Source of the DNA: Prorocentrum cordatum
Lineage: Eukaryota > Sar > Dinophyceae > Prorocentrales > Prorocentraceae
Length of the DNA: 63,737 nt
Direction: 5' to 3'
Assembly (NCBI GenBank): GCA_963575745.1
Contig: CAUYUJ010020598.1
Location: forward strand, 90,087-153,823
Part shown: positions 30,425-41,805 of the stretch, piece by piece
How positions within the stretch are numbered: position 1 is the first letter of the stretch
How the letters are laid out: each line of letters begins with the position of its first letter
Made by a program: the position numbers and the translations under genes
The notes under the pieces: model-generated
Database searches by the model: none
What the model was told of the DNA's origin: nothing
Seen by the model: the letters and a program-made list of their open reading frames with translations, nothing else

Positions 30425-33192
30425 GCTGCCCTCCTCGTCGTCGTCGTCGCTGTCGCCCTCGCCGCCACCGTCGCTGACGTCATCGCCGTCGCCGTCGCCG
30501 TCGTCGTCGTCGTCGCCGTCGCTGTCGCCGTCGTCGTCGTCGTCGTCGCGGCAGCCGTCGACGCCGTCGCCGTCGTCGTTGCCAACGTCGTCGTCGCCGA
30601 CGTCGTCGGACCCCCAGCCGCTGTCGTCGTCTTCCTGGTCGGAGTCTTCGTCGTCGTCGTCGCCGTCGTCGCCGTTGTCGTCACTGTCGTCGTCGTCGTC
30701 GTCGTCGTCGTCGTCTTTATCGTCGTGGTCGTCGTGGTCGTCGTCGCTGTCGTCGTTGTCGCCGCCGTCGTCGCCGTCGTCGCCGTAGTCGTCGTCACAA
30801 TAGTCGTCGCCGTCACTGCCGTCGTCGTCGTCGTCGTGGTCGTCGCAATCGTCGTTGTCAACGTCGCCCTCGCCGTCGTCGCTGTCGTCGTTGCAATCGC
30901 AGCCGGCCGCCGTCGCCCTCGCCGTCATCGTCGTCGTCGTCGTCATCGTTGTCCTCGTCGCTGTCGTCGCTGTCGTCGTCGTCGACGTCGTCGACGCTGT
31001 CGTCGTCGTCGTCGCTGTCGCCGTCGGCGACGTCGTCGTCGCCGTCGCCGTCATCGTCGCCGACGCCGTCGTCACTGTCGTCGCTGTCGTCCACTGTGGT
31101 CTTCGTCGTCGTCGTTGTCGTCGCCGTCGCCGTTAGCGTCGTCGTCGCCGTCGCTGTCGTCGTCGTCGTCGTCGTCGAGGCCGTTGTCGCCGTCGCCGTC
31201 GTCGCCGCTGCCGTCGCCGTCGCCATCGCCCCCGTCGCTGGTGTCACTGTCGTCGTCGTCGTCGTCGCAGCGGCCGTCGCCGCCGCCGCCGTCGTCGTCG
31301 CCGACGTCACCGTCGCTGTCGTCGTCGTCTTCATCGTCGACGTCGTCGGCGCCAACGGCGTCGTCGTCGTCATCCTCGCCGTCCTCGCCGTCGCCGTCGT
31401 CGTCGTCGTCGTTGCCGTAACCATTACCGTCGTGGTTGTCGCCGTTGCTGTCGTCGTTGTCGTCGTCGTCAATATCGTCGCCGTCGTCGTCGTCGTCGTC
31501 GACGTCGTCGTCGTCATCGCCGTGGCCGTCGTCGCCGTCACCGTTGCCCTCCTCGTCGTCGTCGTCGCCGTCGTCGTCATCGTCGCCGTCGCTGTCGTCG
31601 TCGCCGTCGTCGTCGTCGCCGACGTCGTCGTCGTCGTCTTAGCCGTCGCTGTCGTCGTCGTCAGCGTCATCGTCGTCGTCGCCGTCGTCGCCGTCGCAGT
31701 TGACGTCGCCCTTGCCGTAGTCGTCGTCGTCGCCTCGGCCGTCGTCGTCGTCGCGGCCGTGGCCATCACCGTCGTCGTCGTCCTCGCTGTCGTCGCTGTC
31801 ATCGTCGTCGTCGAAGTTATCGTCGTCGCTGTCGCCGTCGTCGCCGTCGTCGTCGCCAGGCCGCCTTCGCGGTCGTCGTCGCCGAAGCCGTCGACGTTGT
31901 CGTCGCTGTCGTCGCTGTCGTCTTCGTCGTCGTCGTTGCCGTAACCATTACCGTCGTCGTTGTCGCCGTTGCTTTCGTCGTTGTCGTCGCCGTCGCGGCT
32001 GTAGTCTTCGTCGCCATCGTCGTCGCCGTCGCCGTCGCCCTCGTCGTCGCTGTCTCCCTTGTCGTCGCCATCGCCGGCGGCCGTCGCCGCCGTCGCCCTC
32101 GCCGTCGCCGCGGTCGTCGTCGCTGTCGCCGTCGTCGCCGCCGACGTCGTCAGCGCCAGCGTCGTTGCGTTCGTCGTCGTCGCTGTCGTCGTCATCGCCG
32201 TCGCCGCTGTCGTCGACGTCGCCGTCTTTGTCGTCGCCGACGTCGCCGTCGTCGTCGCCGAGGCCGTCGTCGTCGTCGTCTTCGTCGCCGTCGCCATCGT
32301 CCTCGTCGTCTTCATCGTCATCGTCGCTGTCGTCGCTGCTGTCGCCGTTGTCGTCGTCGTCATCGCCGATGTCGTCGTCGTCGTCGCCGCGGCCGTCGTC
32401 GCCGTCACCGTTGCCGACGTCGCCGTCGCCGTCGCCATTACCGACGTCGTCGTCGATGTCGTCGTCGACGTCGTCGTCGTCGTCGCCGCGGCCGTCGTCG
32501 CCGACGGCGTTGTCGTCGCCGTCGCAGTCGCCGTCGCCCTGGCCGTCGTCACTGTCGTCGCTGTCGTCGTCGCCGTTCTTGTCGACGTCGTCGTCGTCGC
32601 CGCGGTCGTCGTCGCCGTCGCCGTCGTTGTCGCCGACGTCGCTGCCGTCGTCGTCGTCGTCGCCGACTTCGTCGTCGCAAGCGTCGTCGTCCGCGCCGAC
32701 GCCGTCGTCGTCGCCGTCGTCATCGTCGCCGCGGCCGTCGTCGCTGCCGTCGTCGTCGTCGTCATCGTCGTCGTCGACTCCGTCGCCGACTTCGTTGTCG
32801 TCTTCGTCGCTGTCGTCGTCGTCGTCTTAACCGTCGTCGTCACCGTCGCCGTCGATGTCGTCGCTGTCGTCGCCGCCGTCGTCGCCGAGGCCGTCAATGT
32901 CGTCGTCGTCGTCGCAGTCGCGGCACCCGTCGCGGTCGCCGTCGTCATCGCCGTCGCTGTCGCCGCCGCCGTCGCCCCTGTCGTCGTTGTCGTCGCTGTC
33001 GTTGCTGCCGTCGTCGTCGTCGTTGTCGCCGTCGCCGTCGTCGTCGTTGTCGCTGTCATCGCTGTCGTCGTCGTCATCGTCGCCGACGGCGTGGTCGCCG
33101 ACATTCTCGACGTCGCCGTCGCCGTTGCCGTCTTCGTCGCCGATGTCGTCGTCGTCGTCGTCTTCGTCGCAGCGTCCATCGTCTCCGTCGCT

Positions 33193-33232
<40 letters not shown>

Positions 33233-34681
33233 TCGCTGTTGTCGTCGTCGTCGTCGCCGTCGTCGCTGTCGTCGTCGTCTTCGTCGCCGACGTGATCGTC
33301 GCCGACGTCGACGTCGTCGTCGTCGCGGACGTCGTCGTCGTCATCGTCGCTGACGTCGCTGTCACCGGCGTGTTCGTCGCCGCCGTCTTCGTCGTCGCCG
33401 CTGCCGTCGCCGTTGCCGTCGTCAACGTCGCCGCGGCCGTCGTCGTCGTCGTCGACAAGATCGTCGTCGTCGACTCGGTCGCTGTTGTGGCTGTCGTCTT
33501 CGTCGTCGTCGTCTACAAGACCGTCGTCGCCGCCGTCGTCGTCGTCGCCACGGCAGTCGTCGCTGTCGACGTCGTCGTCACCGTCGACGTCGCCGTCGCC
33601 GTCGTCGCTGTCGTTGCTGTCGTCGACGATTGTGTCGTCGTCGTATGTCGTCGTGGCCGATGTCGGCATCGGCGTCGTCGTCGTCATCGCAGTTGCCGTC
33701 GCCATCGCCGCCGGCGTCGTCGTCGTCGTCGTCTTCGTCTTCGTCGCTGTCGTCGTCGTCTTAACCGTCGTCGTCACCGTCGTCGTCGAGGTCGTCGCTG
33801 TCGTCGCCGTCATCGTCGACGTCGTCGTCGTCAATGTCGTCGTCGTGGTCGCGGCACCCGTCGCCGTCGTCGTCGTCGACGCTGTCGCTGTCGCCGTCGC
33901 CGTCGCCGTCGCCATCGTTGTCGCTGTCGTCGTCGTCGTCGCCGAAGACGTCGTCGTCGTCGCTGCTGACGACGTCGTCGTCGTCGTCGCCGACGTCGTC
34001 GTTGTCGTCGCTGTCGTCGCCGTCGTCGCTGTCGTCGTCTTCGCCGACGTCGTCGTCGTCGTCGCCGTCACCGTCGCCGTCCCCACGGCTGTCGTCGTCG
34101 TCAACATCGTCGTCGTCGTCATCGTCATCGTCGTCGTCGCCGTCGCCGTCGTCGCTGTTGACGTCGGCACCGTCGCCTTCGCCGTCGCCGTCGCCGTCTC
34201 CGTCGTCGTCGCTTTCGCCGCTGTCATCGCTGTCGTTGTTGACCCCGTCGTCGCCGATGGCATCGGCGCCGACGTCGTGGTCGTCGTCGCCGTCGCCGTT
34301 GCCGTCGTCGTCGTCGCTGTCGTCGTCATCGTCGCCGCGCCCGTCGTCACCATCGCGTTGTCGTCGCCGCCGCCGTCGCCGTCTCCCTCGCCGTCGTCGC
34401 TGCCGTCGCTGTCATCGTCGTCGTCGCTGTCGTCGTCGTCGCCGACGTCATCGTCGTCGCCGCTGCCGTCGTCGTCGTAGCCGACGTTGTCGTCAACGCC
34501 TTCGTCGTCGTCGTCGTCGTGGTAGTCGTCGTCGTCGTCGCCGCGGCTGTCGTCGCCTTCGCCGTCGTCGTCGCCATCGCCGTCGTCTTCGCCGTCGTCG
34601 TCACCATCGTCGCTGTCGACGCTGTCGTCGCTGTCGTCGTCGTCGCCGCCGAGGTGGTCGTCGTCGCCGCAGCCGCCGTTG

Positions 34682-34713
<32 letters not shown>

Positions 34714-34825
34714 GACGTCATCGCCGTCGTTGTCGGCGTCGCCGTCGTGGTCATCGACGCGGCCGTCGCCGTCTTCGTCGTCGTCGTCGAAGTCGTGGCT
34801 GTCGTCGTCGTAGTCATCGTCGCTG

Positions 34826-34856
<31 letters not shown>

Positions 34857-35606
34857 GACCGTCGTCGCCGTCGTCGTCGTCGAGGTCGTCGCCGCGGCCG
34901 TCACCGTCGCCGTCGTCGTCGTCGTCGTCGAGGTCGTCGCCGCGGTCGTCGTTGTCGATGGCGCCCTCGCCGTCACCGTCGCCGTCGCCTTCGCCGTCGT
35001 CGTCGCCGTAAGCGTCGCCGTTGCCGTCGTCGTCGCCGTCGTCGTCGATCGTCGGCGACGTGGTCGTCGTCGCCGTCGGCGACAGCGTAATCGTCGCCGT
35101 TGCCGTCGTCGTCGTCGTCGACGCCGTCGTAGACGTCGTCGTCGCCGCCGTCGACGTCCTCGTCGTCGTCGTCGACGTCGTTGTCGTCGCCGCCGCCGTC
35201 GCCGTCGCCGCCGACGACGGCTTTGTCGTCGTCGTCGTTGTCATTGTCGATGCCGTCATCAGCGTCGTCGTCGCCGCCGCAGTCGTCGTCGCCGTCGTCG
35301 TTTTCGCCGCTGTCGTCGCCGTCGCCGTAACCGTCGCCAGCGCCGCCGCCGTCGTCGTCGCCAACGCCGTCGCCAGCGCAGTCGCCGGCACCGTCGCCGT
35401 AACCGTCGCGGTCGCCGTCGCCGTCACCGTCGCCGTCCCCGACGTCGTCACCGACGTCATCGTTCCCGACGCCGCCCGACGCCGTCGTCGTCGCCTTAGC
35501 CATTGCCGTCGTCGTCGTCGTCGTCATCGTCGTAGTCGTCGTCGCCGTCGTCGTCGTCGTCGTCGCCTCCGTCGCCGCAGCCGTCGTCGTTGTCGTCGTC
35601 GTCAGT

Positions 35607-35641
<35 letters not shown>

Positions 35642-36605
35642 AGTCGCAACGTCATCGTCGTCGCTATCGTCGTCGTCGTCTTCGACGTCGTCGTCACTGT
35701 CGTCGTCGTCGTCATCGTCGTCGTCGTCGTCGCCGTCGTCGTCCTCATCGACGACGTCATCGTCGTCGTCGCCACCGCCGCTGCGGAAGTCGTTGTTGTC
35801 GACGTCGTCAGTGTCGTCGTCGTCGTCGTCGTCGTCGTCGTAGTCGTCGTCGTCGCAGTCGTATCGTCGTCGTCGTCATCGTCATCATCGTCGTCGCCTC
35901 CGCCGCCGCGGCCGTTGTCGTTGTCGTCGACGTCAGTGTCGTCGTCGTCGCAGTCGCATTGTCAGCGTCGTCGCCGCCTTCGCCGTCGTCGCCGACCTCG
36001 CCGTCGCCGTCGCCGTCGCCTGCACCGTCGCCGTCGCAGTTGCCGACGTCGTCGTCGCTCACGTTGTCGTCGTCGCCGTCGCCCTAGTCGTCGTCGTCGT
36101 CGTCGTCGACAGCGTCGCAGCCGTCGTCGTCGTAGCCGTCTCCGTCGCAGACGCCGTCGCTGTCGTTGACGCGGGCGCCGTCGCCGTCGCCGTCGTCGCG
36201 TCGTCACTGGCGTCGTCGTTGCCGACGTTGTCGTCGTCGTCGTCATCGTCGTAGTCGTCGTCGCCGTCGTCGTCGTCGTCGTCGCCTCCGCCGCCGCAGC
36301 CGTCGTCGTCGTCGTCGTCGCCGTCGCCCGCGCCAGCACCGTCGCCGGCGCCAGCACCGTCGGTGTCGCCGTCGCCTTCGCCATCGCCGTCGCCACCGTC
36401 GTCGCCGACGTCGTCGTCGCCGATGATGTCGTCTTCGCCGACGCCAATGCCGTCGTCGTCGTTGTCGTCGTCGCCGTCGCTGTTGCCGTCGTCGTCGTCG
36501 TGGACGTCCACGCCGTCGCCATCGTCGTCCTCGTCGTCGTCGTCGCCGTCTTCGTCGTTGCCGCCGTCGACGTCGCCTTCGCTGTCGCCGTCGCCGTCGC
36601 CGTCG

Positions 36606-36647
<42 letters not shown>

Positions 36648-36815
36648 ACGCCGTTGCCGTCGCCATCGTCGTCGTAGTCGGCGTCGGCGTCGTCGCCTTC
36701 GACATCGCCGCCGTCGTCGTCGCCGTCGTCGTCGTCGCCGCCGTCGTCGTCTCCGTCGTTGTTGTCGGCTTCGCCTCGTCGTCGTCGTCGCTGTCGTCGT
36801 CGTCGTTGCTGTAAA
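30425..36815. repeat. Giant degenerate GTC/TCG trinucleotide array 1 (~6.4 kb)
   Basis: About 6.4 kb made almost wholly of GTC units with GCC, GTT, GCT, ATC and rarer GAC, TTC and CTC variants, so the plus strand is very poor in A. Three-base phase is kept for long stretches, then shifts. Reading frames therefore alternate among Val/Ala, Arg and Ser/Pro on plus, and Asp/Gly, Thr/Ala and Arg on minus. Longer duplicated segments exist: the word GTTGCCGTAACCATTACCGT occurs near 31411 and 31935, and a block starting GTCGTCTTAACCGTCG occurs near 32821 and 33755. I do not annotate a protein. Confidence 0.97.
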
Positions 36816-37042
36816 CTTTTGGCCTCGCCGCAATTCAACCCATGATGTGACGCCTTGCCCGAAACGCTATGCAGAAGCACTTAGGGCTCCCTCGAATTCC
36901 GAAATGTCTTGATGATTTCAATCGTATTGAGATACATGCAAAAGGTATCAGGCCCAATGCCTTCCAGACCTTTGGGAGGCAAAGCTCCCCGCGCGATTCA
37001 TAGACACTGGCTCACTCAAGCGCTGGCTATCGGCAACGTCTG
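36816..37042. other. 3' flank of the transporter gene
   Basis: About 230 bp of ordinary sequence between the end of the TCG array and the stop codon of the transporter. It would hold the 3' UTR. No AATAAA signal is evident, as is usual in dinoflagellates. Confidence 0.4.
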
Positions 37043-38524
37043 TCACACTCGCGAACCGATGGTGCTTGGGTCGACCGCGTTGATGTACTTGGCAGGGTCA
37101 ATATGGAACGTTCCGGGGTCGGTTCCGAGAGATGGGCCTACATCCGTGCAAGGCTGAAGACCAACATTTGAACCGCCCTCTGCGTTTACCTTGCTGTCGC
37201 TGCCAGCAGCACGTGCAAAGTAGAACTCGTCGCGCCGGAAACATACCGTGTACTTGTGAACGGAGGCCAGAACCCACGCACCAGAGCAGATGCCAATGGA
37301 CTCCAGAAACAAGCAGATCCGCAGTAGAACGTACACCAGCGGGTTGTGCATGAACGCGACAGGGAAGACCGAGGCCACCAACTGCCAAGAAATAGATCCG
37401 ACAGTGGTCGTGATGATGGCACCAAGCAGGCCAGTGTTGAAAAAATCCTGAACCCCATCAGATACCCCGAATATAGTTTCATCGCCAGCTTCTGTGTCGA
37501 CGTTCAAAGTTGTGACCCGAGCGATGATGAAGAAACACATGGTCACAAGGATCTGACGGCCAATCATGAAACCTGGAAGGTTATGACCGTCACCACGAAA
37601 GAGGAGCTCGCAAGTCTTGGCAACTACTGGATTGGTGCCCAATTCCGATTTGTCAAGTTTGGCGACGGCAAAGAAAGCAATCTGTGCACCCTCGAGCATG
37701 CCGACTACCGACATGAGCAGGAAAAAGAGAAGCACTGATATCACCTTTGGAACACCCAGCCACATGGTCGTCTTCCCTTGGAATAGAGCAGAAATCGTCA
37801 CTGCAAAGGAGAAGCCCAATATACACAGTGACAGGACGATGCGCCCAACGAAGAAAAAACGTTGGAGACCACTGCTTGATATGCTCTTTGATGTCGTCGG
37901 TCCACGTGCGAGTTTCTGAACCATCCACTGAACCAGGTATGCAGAATGCAGAATGCCAGAGAACTCAATGGCCAATGCTACGTAGAGCGTGGCAAGTGCG
38001 ACGTAGGAGTTGATGAAATCAAGCATGCAGTGCGAAGCATTGACTTGGGCGGACAGCTGGCCGATCATGGCCAGCATCAAGATCATAGCCAAACCTGACG
38101 ATAAGAAAATATCCTGAAGTATGTCGGGCAAGCCAAGGACAGTGACACCTTCGAGCGGGGCACCCGACAAATTTGTCACGAAAACGATCAATACAACCAA
38201 GAATTGCCGCCCAATGAGGTAACGATTGAGGTTGTCGCCCTTGTGAGCAAGCGCCGTGATCCGGTGAGTGATAGGATGACTGTCCTTGTAGAGGTCTGGC
38301 TGGACGGGAGGGAGGCCGACCAGAGAGGCCTGACCTCCCTCGACCACCGCGAGCCACATCGTGGCGACCCAGATGACAACGTAGGCGACAACCGGGTGTC
38401 CGTCCCTGGAGAGCTTCGTGTCCCCTGTGTAGATGAGCGCCATCACGATGACAACGGAGAACAACAGCAAGCACATCGAGTAGACCGACTTTGCAGCCGT
38501 GAAGACGTTTGCCATTTCCACCAT
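37043..38524 (-). CDS. SIT: Silicon transporter family protein (SIT), intronless
   Basis: A 493-residue, strongly hydrophobic protein with about ten predicted membrane segments (roughly 11-33, 43-61, 104-122, 131-157, 168-190, 224-246, 258-282, 320-338, 363-388 and 394-422). The diagnostic motif pair occurs twice: EGGQ at 62-65 with GRQ at 105-107, and EGAQ at 278-281 with GRQ at 322-324. GQL at 155-157 and WQL at 380-382 sit in equivalent places, so the protein is an internal duplication of a five-helix half. EGxQ...GRQ repeated in a ten-helix protein is the signature of eukaryotic SITs, plasma-membrane Na+-coupled silicic acid importers best known in diatoms. The length is about that of the family core, with a short polar C-terminus and no long coiled coil. 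The whole gene is one exon, starting at the first Met (MVEMAN). Substrate is inferred from family; activity is not shown. It stands alone, 230 bp from a giant TCG array. Confidence 0.92.
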   Translation of the reverse strand: MVEMANVFTAAKSVYSMCLLLFSVVIVMALIYTGDTKLSRDGHPVVAYVVIWVATMWLAVVEGGQASLVGLPPVQPDLYKDSHPITHRITALAHKGDNLNRYLIGRQFLVVLIVFVTNLSGAPLEGVTVLGLPDILQDIFLSSGLAMILMLAMIGQLSAQVNASHCMLDFINSYVALATLYVALAIEFSGILHSAYLVQWMVQKLARGPTTSKSISSSGLQRFFFVGRIVLSLCILGFSFAVTISALFQGKTTMWLGVPKVISVLLFFLLMSVVGMLEGAQIAFFAVAKLDKSELGTNPVVAKTCELLFRGDGHNLPGFMIGRQILVTMCFFIIARVTTLNVDTEAGDETIFGVSDGVQDFFNTGLLGAIITTTVGSISWQLVASVFPVAFMHNPLVYVLLRICLFLESIGICSGAWVLASVHKYTVCFRRDEFYFARAAGSDSKVNAEGGSNVGLQPCTDVGPSLGTDPGTFHIDPAKYINAVDPSTIGSRV

Positions 38525-38735
38525 TGCTTGTTCAAGCGCGTCCCGTCAGGTGGAGCCGGTTCTGAGTCTGTGAAGCTTGGTCCTGAGCAGCTTCGGGAGG
38601 AGGAAGAGGAGGACCCGAGCAAACCTAAGACGCAACAGCGATGTTGCAATACATCCTCCCTATAAGCTCGCCCTTCATAGATACCCAAAAGCATGTACTG
38701 TCATTACGGGAAAGGGCTCATTAGAAGACAACCGT
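38525..38735. other. 5' flank of the transporter gene
   Basis: Sequence immediately upstream of the minus-strand start. I looked for a spliced-leader relic (reverse complement CTTGAGCCAAAATGG) and for a TATA-like box and found neither. Confidence 0.4.
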
Positions 38736-38739
38736 CTGA

Positions 38740-38880
38740 GAATCTTGAATTGTGCCGAAGCACCATTCCTGGGACTTCAGCGCCGCGGATCAACGTGACT
38801 GTTACGTCCTGACTCCGAAATCGTGCCAGAACGCCGTTCCTGGGACTTCAGTATATGCCGCGAATCAGCGTGAGTCAGAG
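38740..38880. repeat. ~70 bp repeat, two tandem units; inverted relatives at 59290-59420
   Basis: CATTCCTGGGACTTCAGCGCCGCGGATCAACGTGAC is followed by CGTTCCTGGGACTTCAGTATATGCCGCGAATCAGCGTGAG (each broken here by differences). At 59290-59420 the reverse complement appears twice (CACGCTGATTCGCGGTACTGC and GTTGATTCGCGGCGTTTAAATCCCAG). Confidence 0.6.
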
Positions 38881-38956
38881 TGAGGGGGCCGAACGGTCAT
38901 TCATTGTCCCTGGGTGAATGGCTGAATGAAGAATTCGTGGTGAGAATTCTGCTTGT

Positions 38957-39062
38957 TGCGTTGTTGTTGTTGTTGTTGTTGCTCTTCTTGTTGTTGTTGT
39001 TGTTGGTGTTGTTGTTGTTGTTGCTGCTGCTGCTGCTGCTGCTGTTGTTGTTGTTGTTGAAC
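38957..39062. repeat. (GTT)n microsatellite with GCT core
   Basis: GTTGTTGTTG with CTT and GCT interruptions, including a pure (GCT)n run at about 39021-39045. Confidence 0.95.
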
Positions 39063-39269
39063 ATTATTAATTCTAAAGAATAATTATTGTTGGGCCCCCT
39101 GGTGCACGCCCCCCCCCCCGCGCCTAGGCCGCAGCCACATTTTCATCATTTTCGTGAGGAAGTCTCAGGTAAAACGATGTCATCCAGATCCGGTTGTTTT
39201 GTTGACGCCCGCTTTCCCTTGCAAAAAACACTATAAAATGAAATTTCTTGTTCTAACATAACCAAACTT

Positions 39270-39570
39270 CAAGAATCCTTTGAAAAAATGACACGAAGTG
39301 CACACTCGCGCGCGCAAGATGAAATCCTTCCAAAACCTTAGTTTTCGTAGCGATTTTAACATAAAAACATGAAAAACCCAATGGTTTTTCAAAAAAAAGT
39401 TTCAAAAATTCATCTTGCGCGCTCTTGCGGATTTCTGAGGAAACCCAATATTTTTTCAACATTTCTGTCAAACGGGCTCTTGCGAGCAACTTTTTCACGT
39501 GCTTCGAACTTCTGCAACCACGGTTGCGCGCATGTCAGGGCCATCATCCCTGTCAAATAATACCATATTG
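39270..39570. repeat. Diverged repeat related to 13165-13660
   Basis: AT-rich DNA containing GAAGTGCACACTCGCGCGCGCAAGATGAAATCC and, nearby, TCATCTTGCGCGCTCTTGCG. These are inverted words shared with the 13 kb units. Homology is weak and approximate. Confidence 0.35.
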
Positions 39571-39827
39571 GACACATTCGTTTTTTCTTCGCGCGCGCAC
39601 GCCGTCGTCGTCGGCCGCGGGGCCCTGAATAGTAGCCACGGTCGTCCGCATGCCACGAAGTGAAGTGTCCGAACGTCATAGGGCGGGAAGCTGGGTGTGG
39701 GTGGTGGCGAAGAGTCGTTTGGAAATTTGGTAGAGCTTGAACCGGCCCCCCCACAAAGTGGGGGTATTGCCCGCCTCCTATGAAAACCCTGGCACTGGTG
39801 AGAACGGAGTGTCCCCAGTCTTAAATG

Positions 39828-39930
<103 letters not shown>

Positions 39931-39947
39931 GTTGTCGTCATCCCACC

Positions 39948-40250
39948 CGCGACCCACGCGCGACCCACCCCGCGACCCACCCCGCGACCCACCCCGCGAC
40001 CCACCCCACGACCCACCCGCGACCCAACCGCGACACCCTCTACACCCGCGACCCACCCGCGACCCACCCGCGACCCAACCTGCGACCCACCCGCGACCGA
40101 CTTGCGACCCACCCGCGACCCACCCGCGACCCCCCACGACCCACCCCGCGACCCACCCGCGACCCACCCTGCGACCCATCCGCGACCCATCCGCGACCCA
40201 CCCGCGACCCACCCCGCGACCCACCCGCGACCCTCCCCGCGCGCCACCCT
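39948..40250. repeat. CGCGACCCACC minisatellite
   Basis: About 300 bp of 10-12 bp units CGCGACCCACC / CGCGACCCACCC, directly after the TTG array. A shorter block of the same unit lies at 40405-40500. Pro/Arg/Thr-rich and Gly/Val/Trp-rich frames are shadows. Confidence 0.93.
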
Positions 40251-40404
40251 CAAGGGAGGAAAAAACCACCGGTTGACGTTTACCAAAACGGCCCTGGGCG
40301 TTGACTCAACAGCCCTGCCCTGTTCAATTAATTCCTTGTGTGCGTTCACGAAACGGCTTCGCTTGCCGGGGTGATTATTATGGGGTGGATTTTCTGCCCT
40401 CTAC

Positions 40405-40500
40405 ACCCGCGACCCACCCTCGACCCGACAACGACCCACCCGCGACCCACCCGCGACCGATTTGCGACCCACCCGCGATCCACCCGCGACCTACCCACGT
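40405..40500. repeat. CGCGACCCACC minisatellite, second block
   Basis: CCGCGACCCACCCTCGACCC and related units, 155 bp beyond the first block. Both blocks are preceded by the word CCTCTACACC. Confidence 0.85.
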
Positions 40501-40969
40501 TGGCTTCACGAAAAAATCAGCGCCTGCGGCGGGCTCGTTGTATCATGTGTGAAACTTTGGCGCCTGCGGCGGGCTTCTCCAGAGTCTCGCAAGCTGCCGG
40601 CCTCCCCACCGCCCCCTCACTCTGACCTGCATCTGCGGGGTGCTGCGTGTTCGGTCCTGGCAATCCGACCAGTGTGGTTCGACTGGGGTCCCGGCAGCCA
40701 CGCAAGCACCGCCAGGGCCGCGAGATCCGGCGCTGGGCTCGCCAGCGCCCCCGGCCCGAGCGTGGCCTCACTCCGCTGGCCCACCCCTCTTGCGCTGTGG
40801 ATGCCACGACAGTGGACACCCTAACAGTCCTATCATTGAATGCAGCATGTGCTCAGAGTGTCGGACGCGTGTTCTGGACATGTTTTAAACCTGCTCTCCA
40901 CGTGTTGAAAGCATGTTTGACATATCGTTTGGACACCTGGAGATCACTTGGCAACATGCGTCCTCTCCA

Positions 40970-41208
40970 TTGACCGTCCTCCACAACGCTTGCGATGCTC
41001 CACCGTTGAAGGGGCCCCAGGGCACACAAATAAATACACACAAATAAAAACAGTCCCCATATTTTCCCATCTGTTTTGGGTTTTTATCTTCCCGCCCACT
41101 TCCCATATTTTCCCATATTTTCCTGGGAATCGACGATTCATTGTGTCTGTGTGTTTCTTTCCCTCCTGACGTTGACCGTCCTCCACAACGCCTGCGATGC
41201 TCCACCGT
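40970..41208. repeat. Duplicated 37 bp word (offset 202 bp)
   Basis: TTGACCGTCCTCCACAACGC.TGCGATGCTCCACCGT occurs at 40970-41006 and 41172-41208 with one substitution. Confidence 0.8.
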
Positions 41209-41320
41209 GCCAGCAGGAGGCGCGCCGCCCGGCAGCCCCCGGCGCGGAGCCTGGGGCCCGGCTGGACATCGGCCGGAGAGCCCACCGTGCTGTGGCCATC
41301 GCTCGGACGTCCATTCCCTA

Positions 41321-41476
41321 CAGTCGAGGCGTTGACCTAAGGCCCCTTTGTTCCATAAGTTAACCTTCGATTCCCCATCGAAAACATAAGGAAACCCTGA
41401 GGCAAGCTGTGAAACCGTGAAGGAACACGGAGCCCCTTCCACAACGACAAGCGTTCCCTCTTCAGGGCCCCGACGG
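41321..41476. mobile_element. TA-flanked MITE, copy C (156 bp, internal deletion)
   Basis: It starts CAGTCGAGGCGTTGACCTAA and ends GGGCCCCGACGG, with TA at 41319-41320 and 41477-41478. Compared with copy D it lacks about 20 bp (the GGAACCCTAAATAAGGAACG segment) just inside the left end. Confidence 0.85.
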
Positions 41477-41805
41477 TATGCTTTTGTTCGGTCTCGCGCG
41501 TGGCTGTTTCGCAGGATGGTCCAGGACGCTCCTGAAGAATCCCCGCCGAGAAGAAGTGCACACGTTCGAGCGATACCAGGTGCTGCTTATCGCCGAGGCC
41601 AACCGCCGGGGGCTCCAGCGCCGTCGCCGCGGCGCCGAAAGGCCAGGCGGGCGGCTCCAACGGGGAGCGAGCGCCTCACGGGTCGGCCCGGGAGGTCGGG
41701 GGGGAATGAGCCCCCCGAAGCAGAAGGCCAGCGTGTCTGTCTGTAGGGCCATGCTGGCCCCTGGCATGGTGTGCACGCCCACCTGGCCCAGGCCACAAAG
41801 GTCTA

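Noticed and set aside
30858-35499. Very long Thr/Ala-, Asp/Gly-, Val/Ala- and Arg-rich frames on both strands of TCG array 1
   Set aside because: Overlapping open frames exist in several phases and both directions at once, and residue type changes whenever the triplet phase slips. This is expected from a stop-poor repeat rather than a gene.
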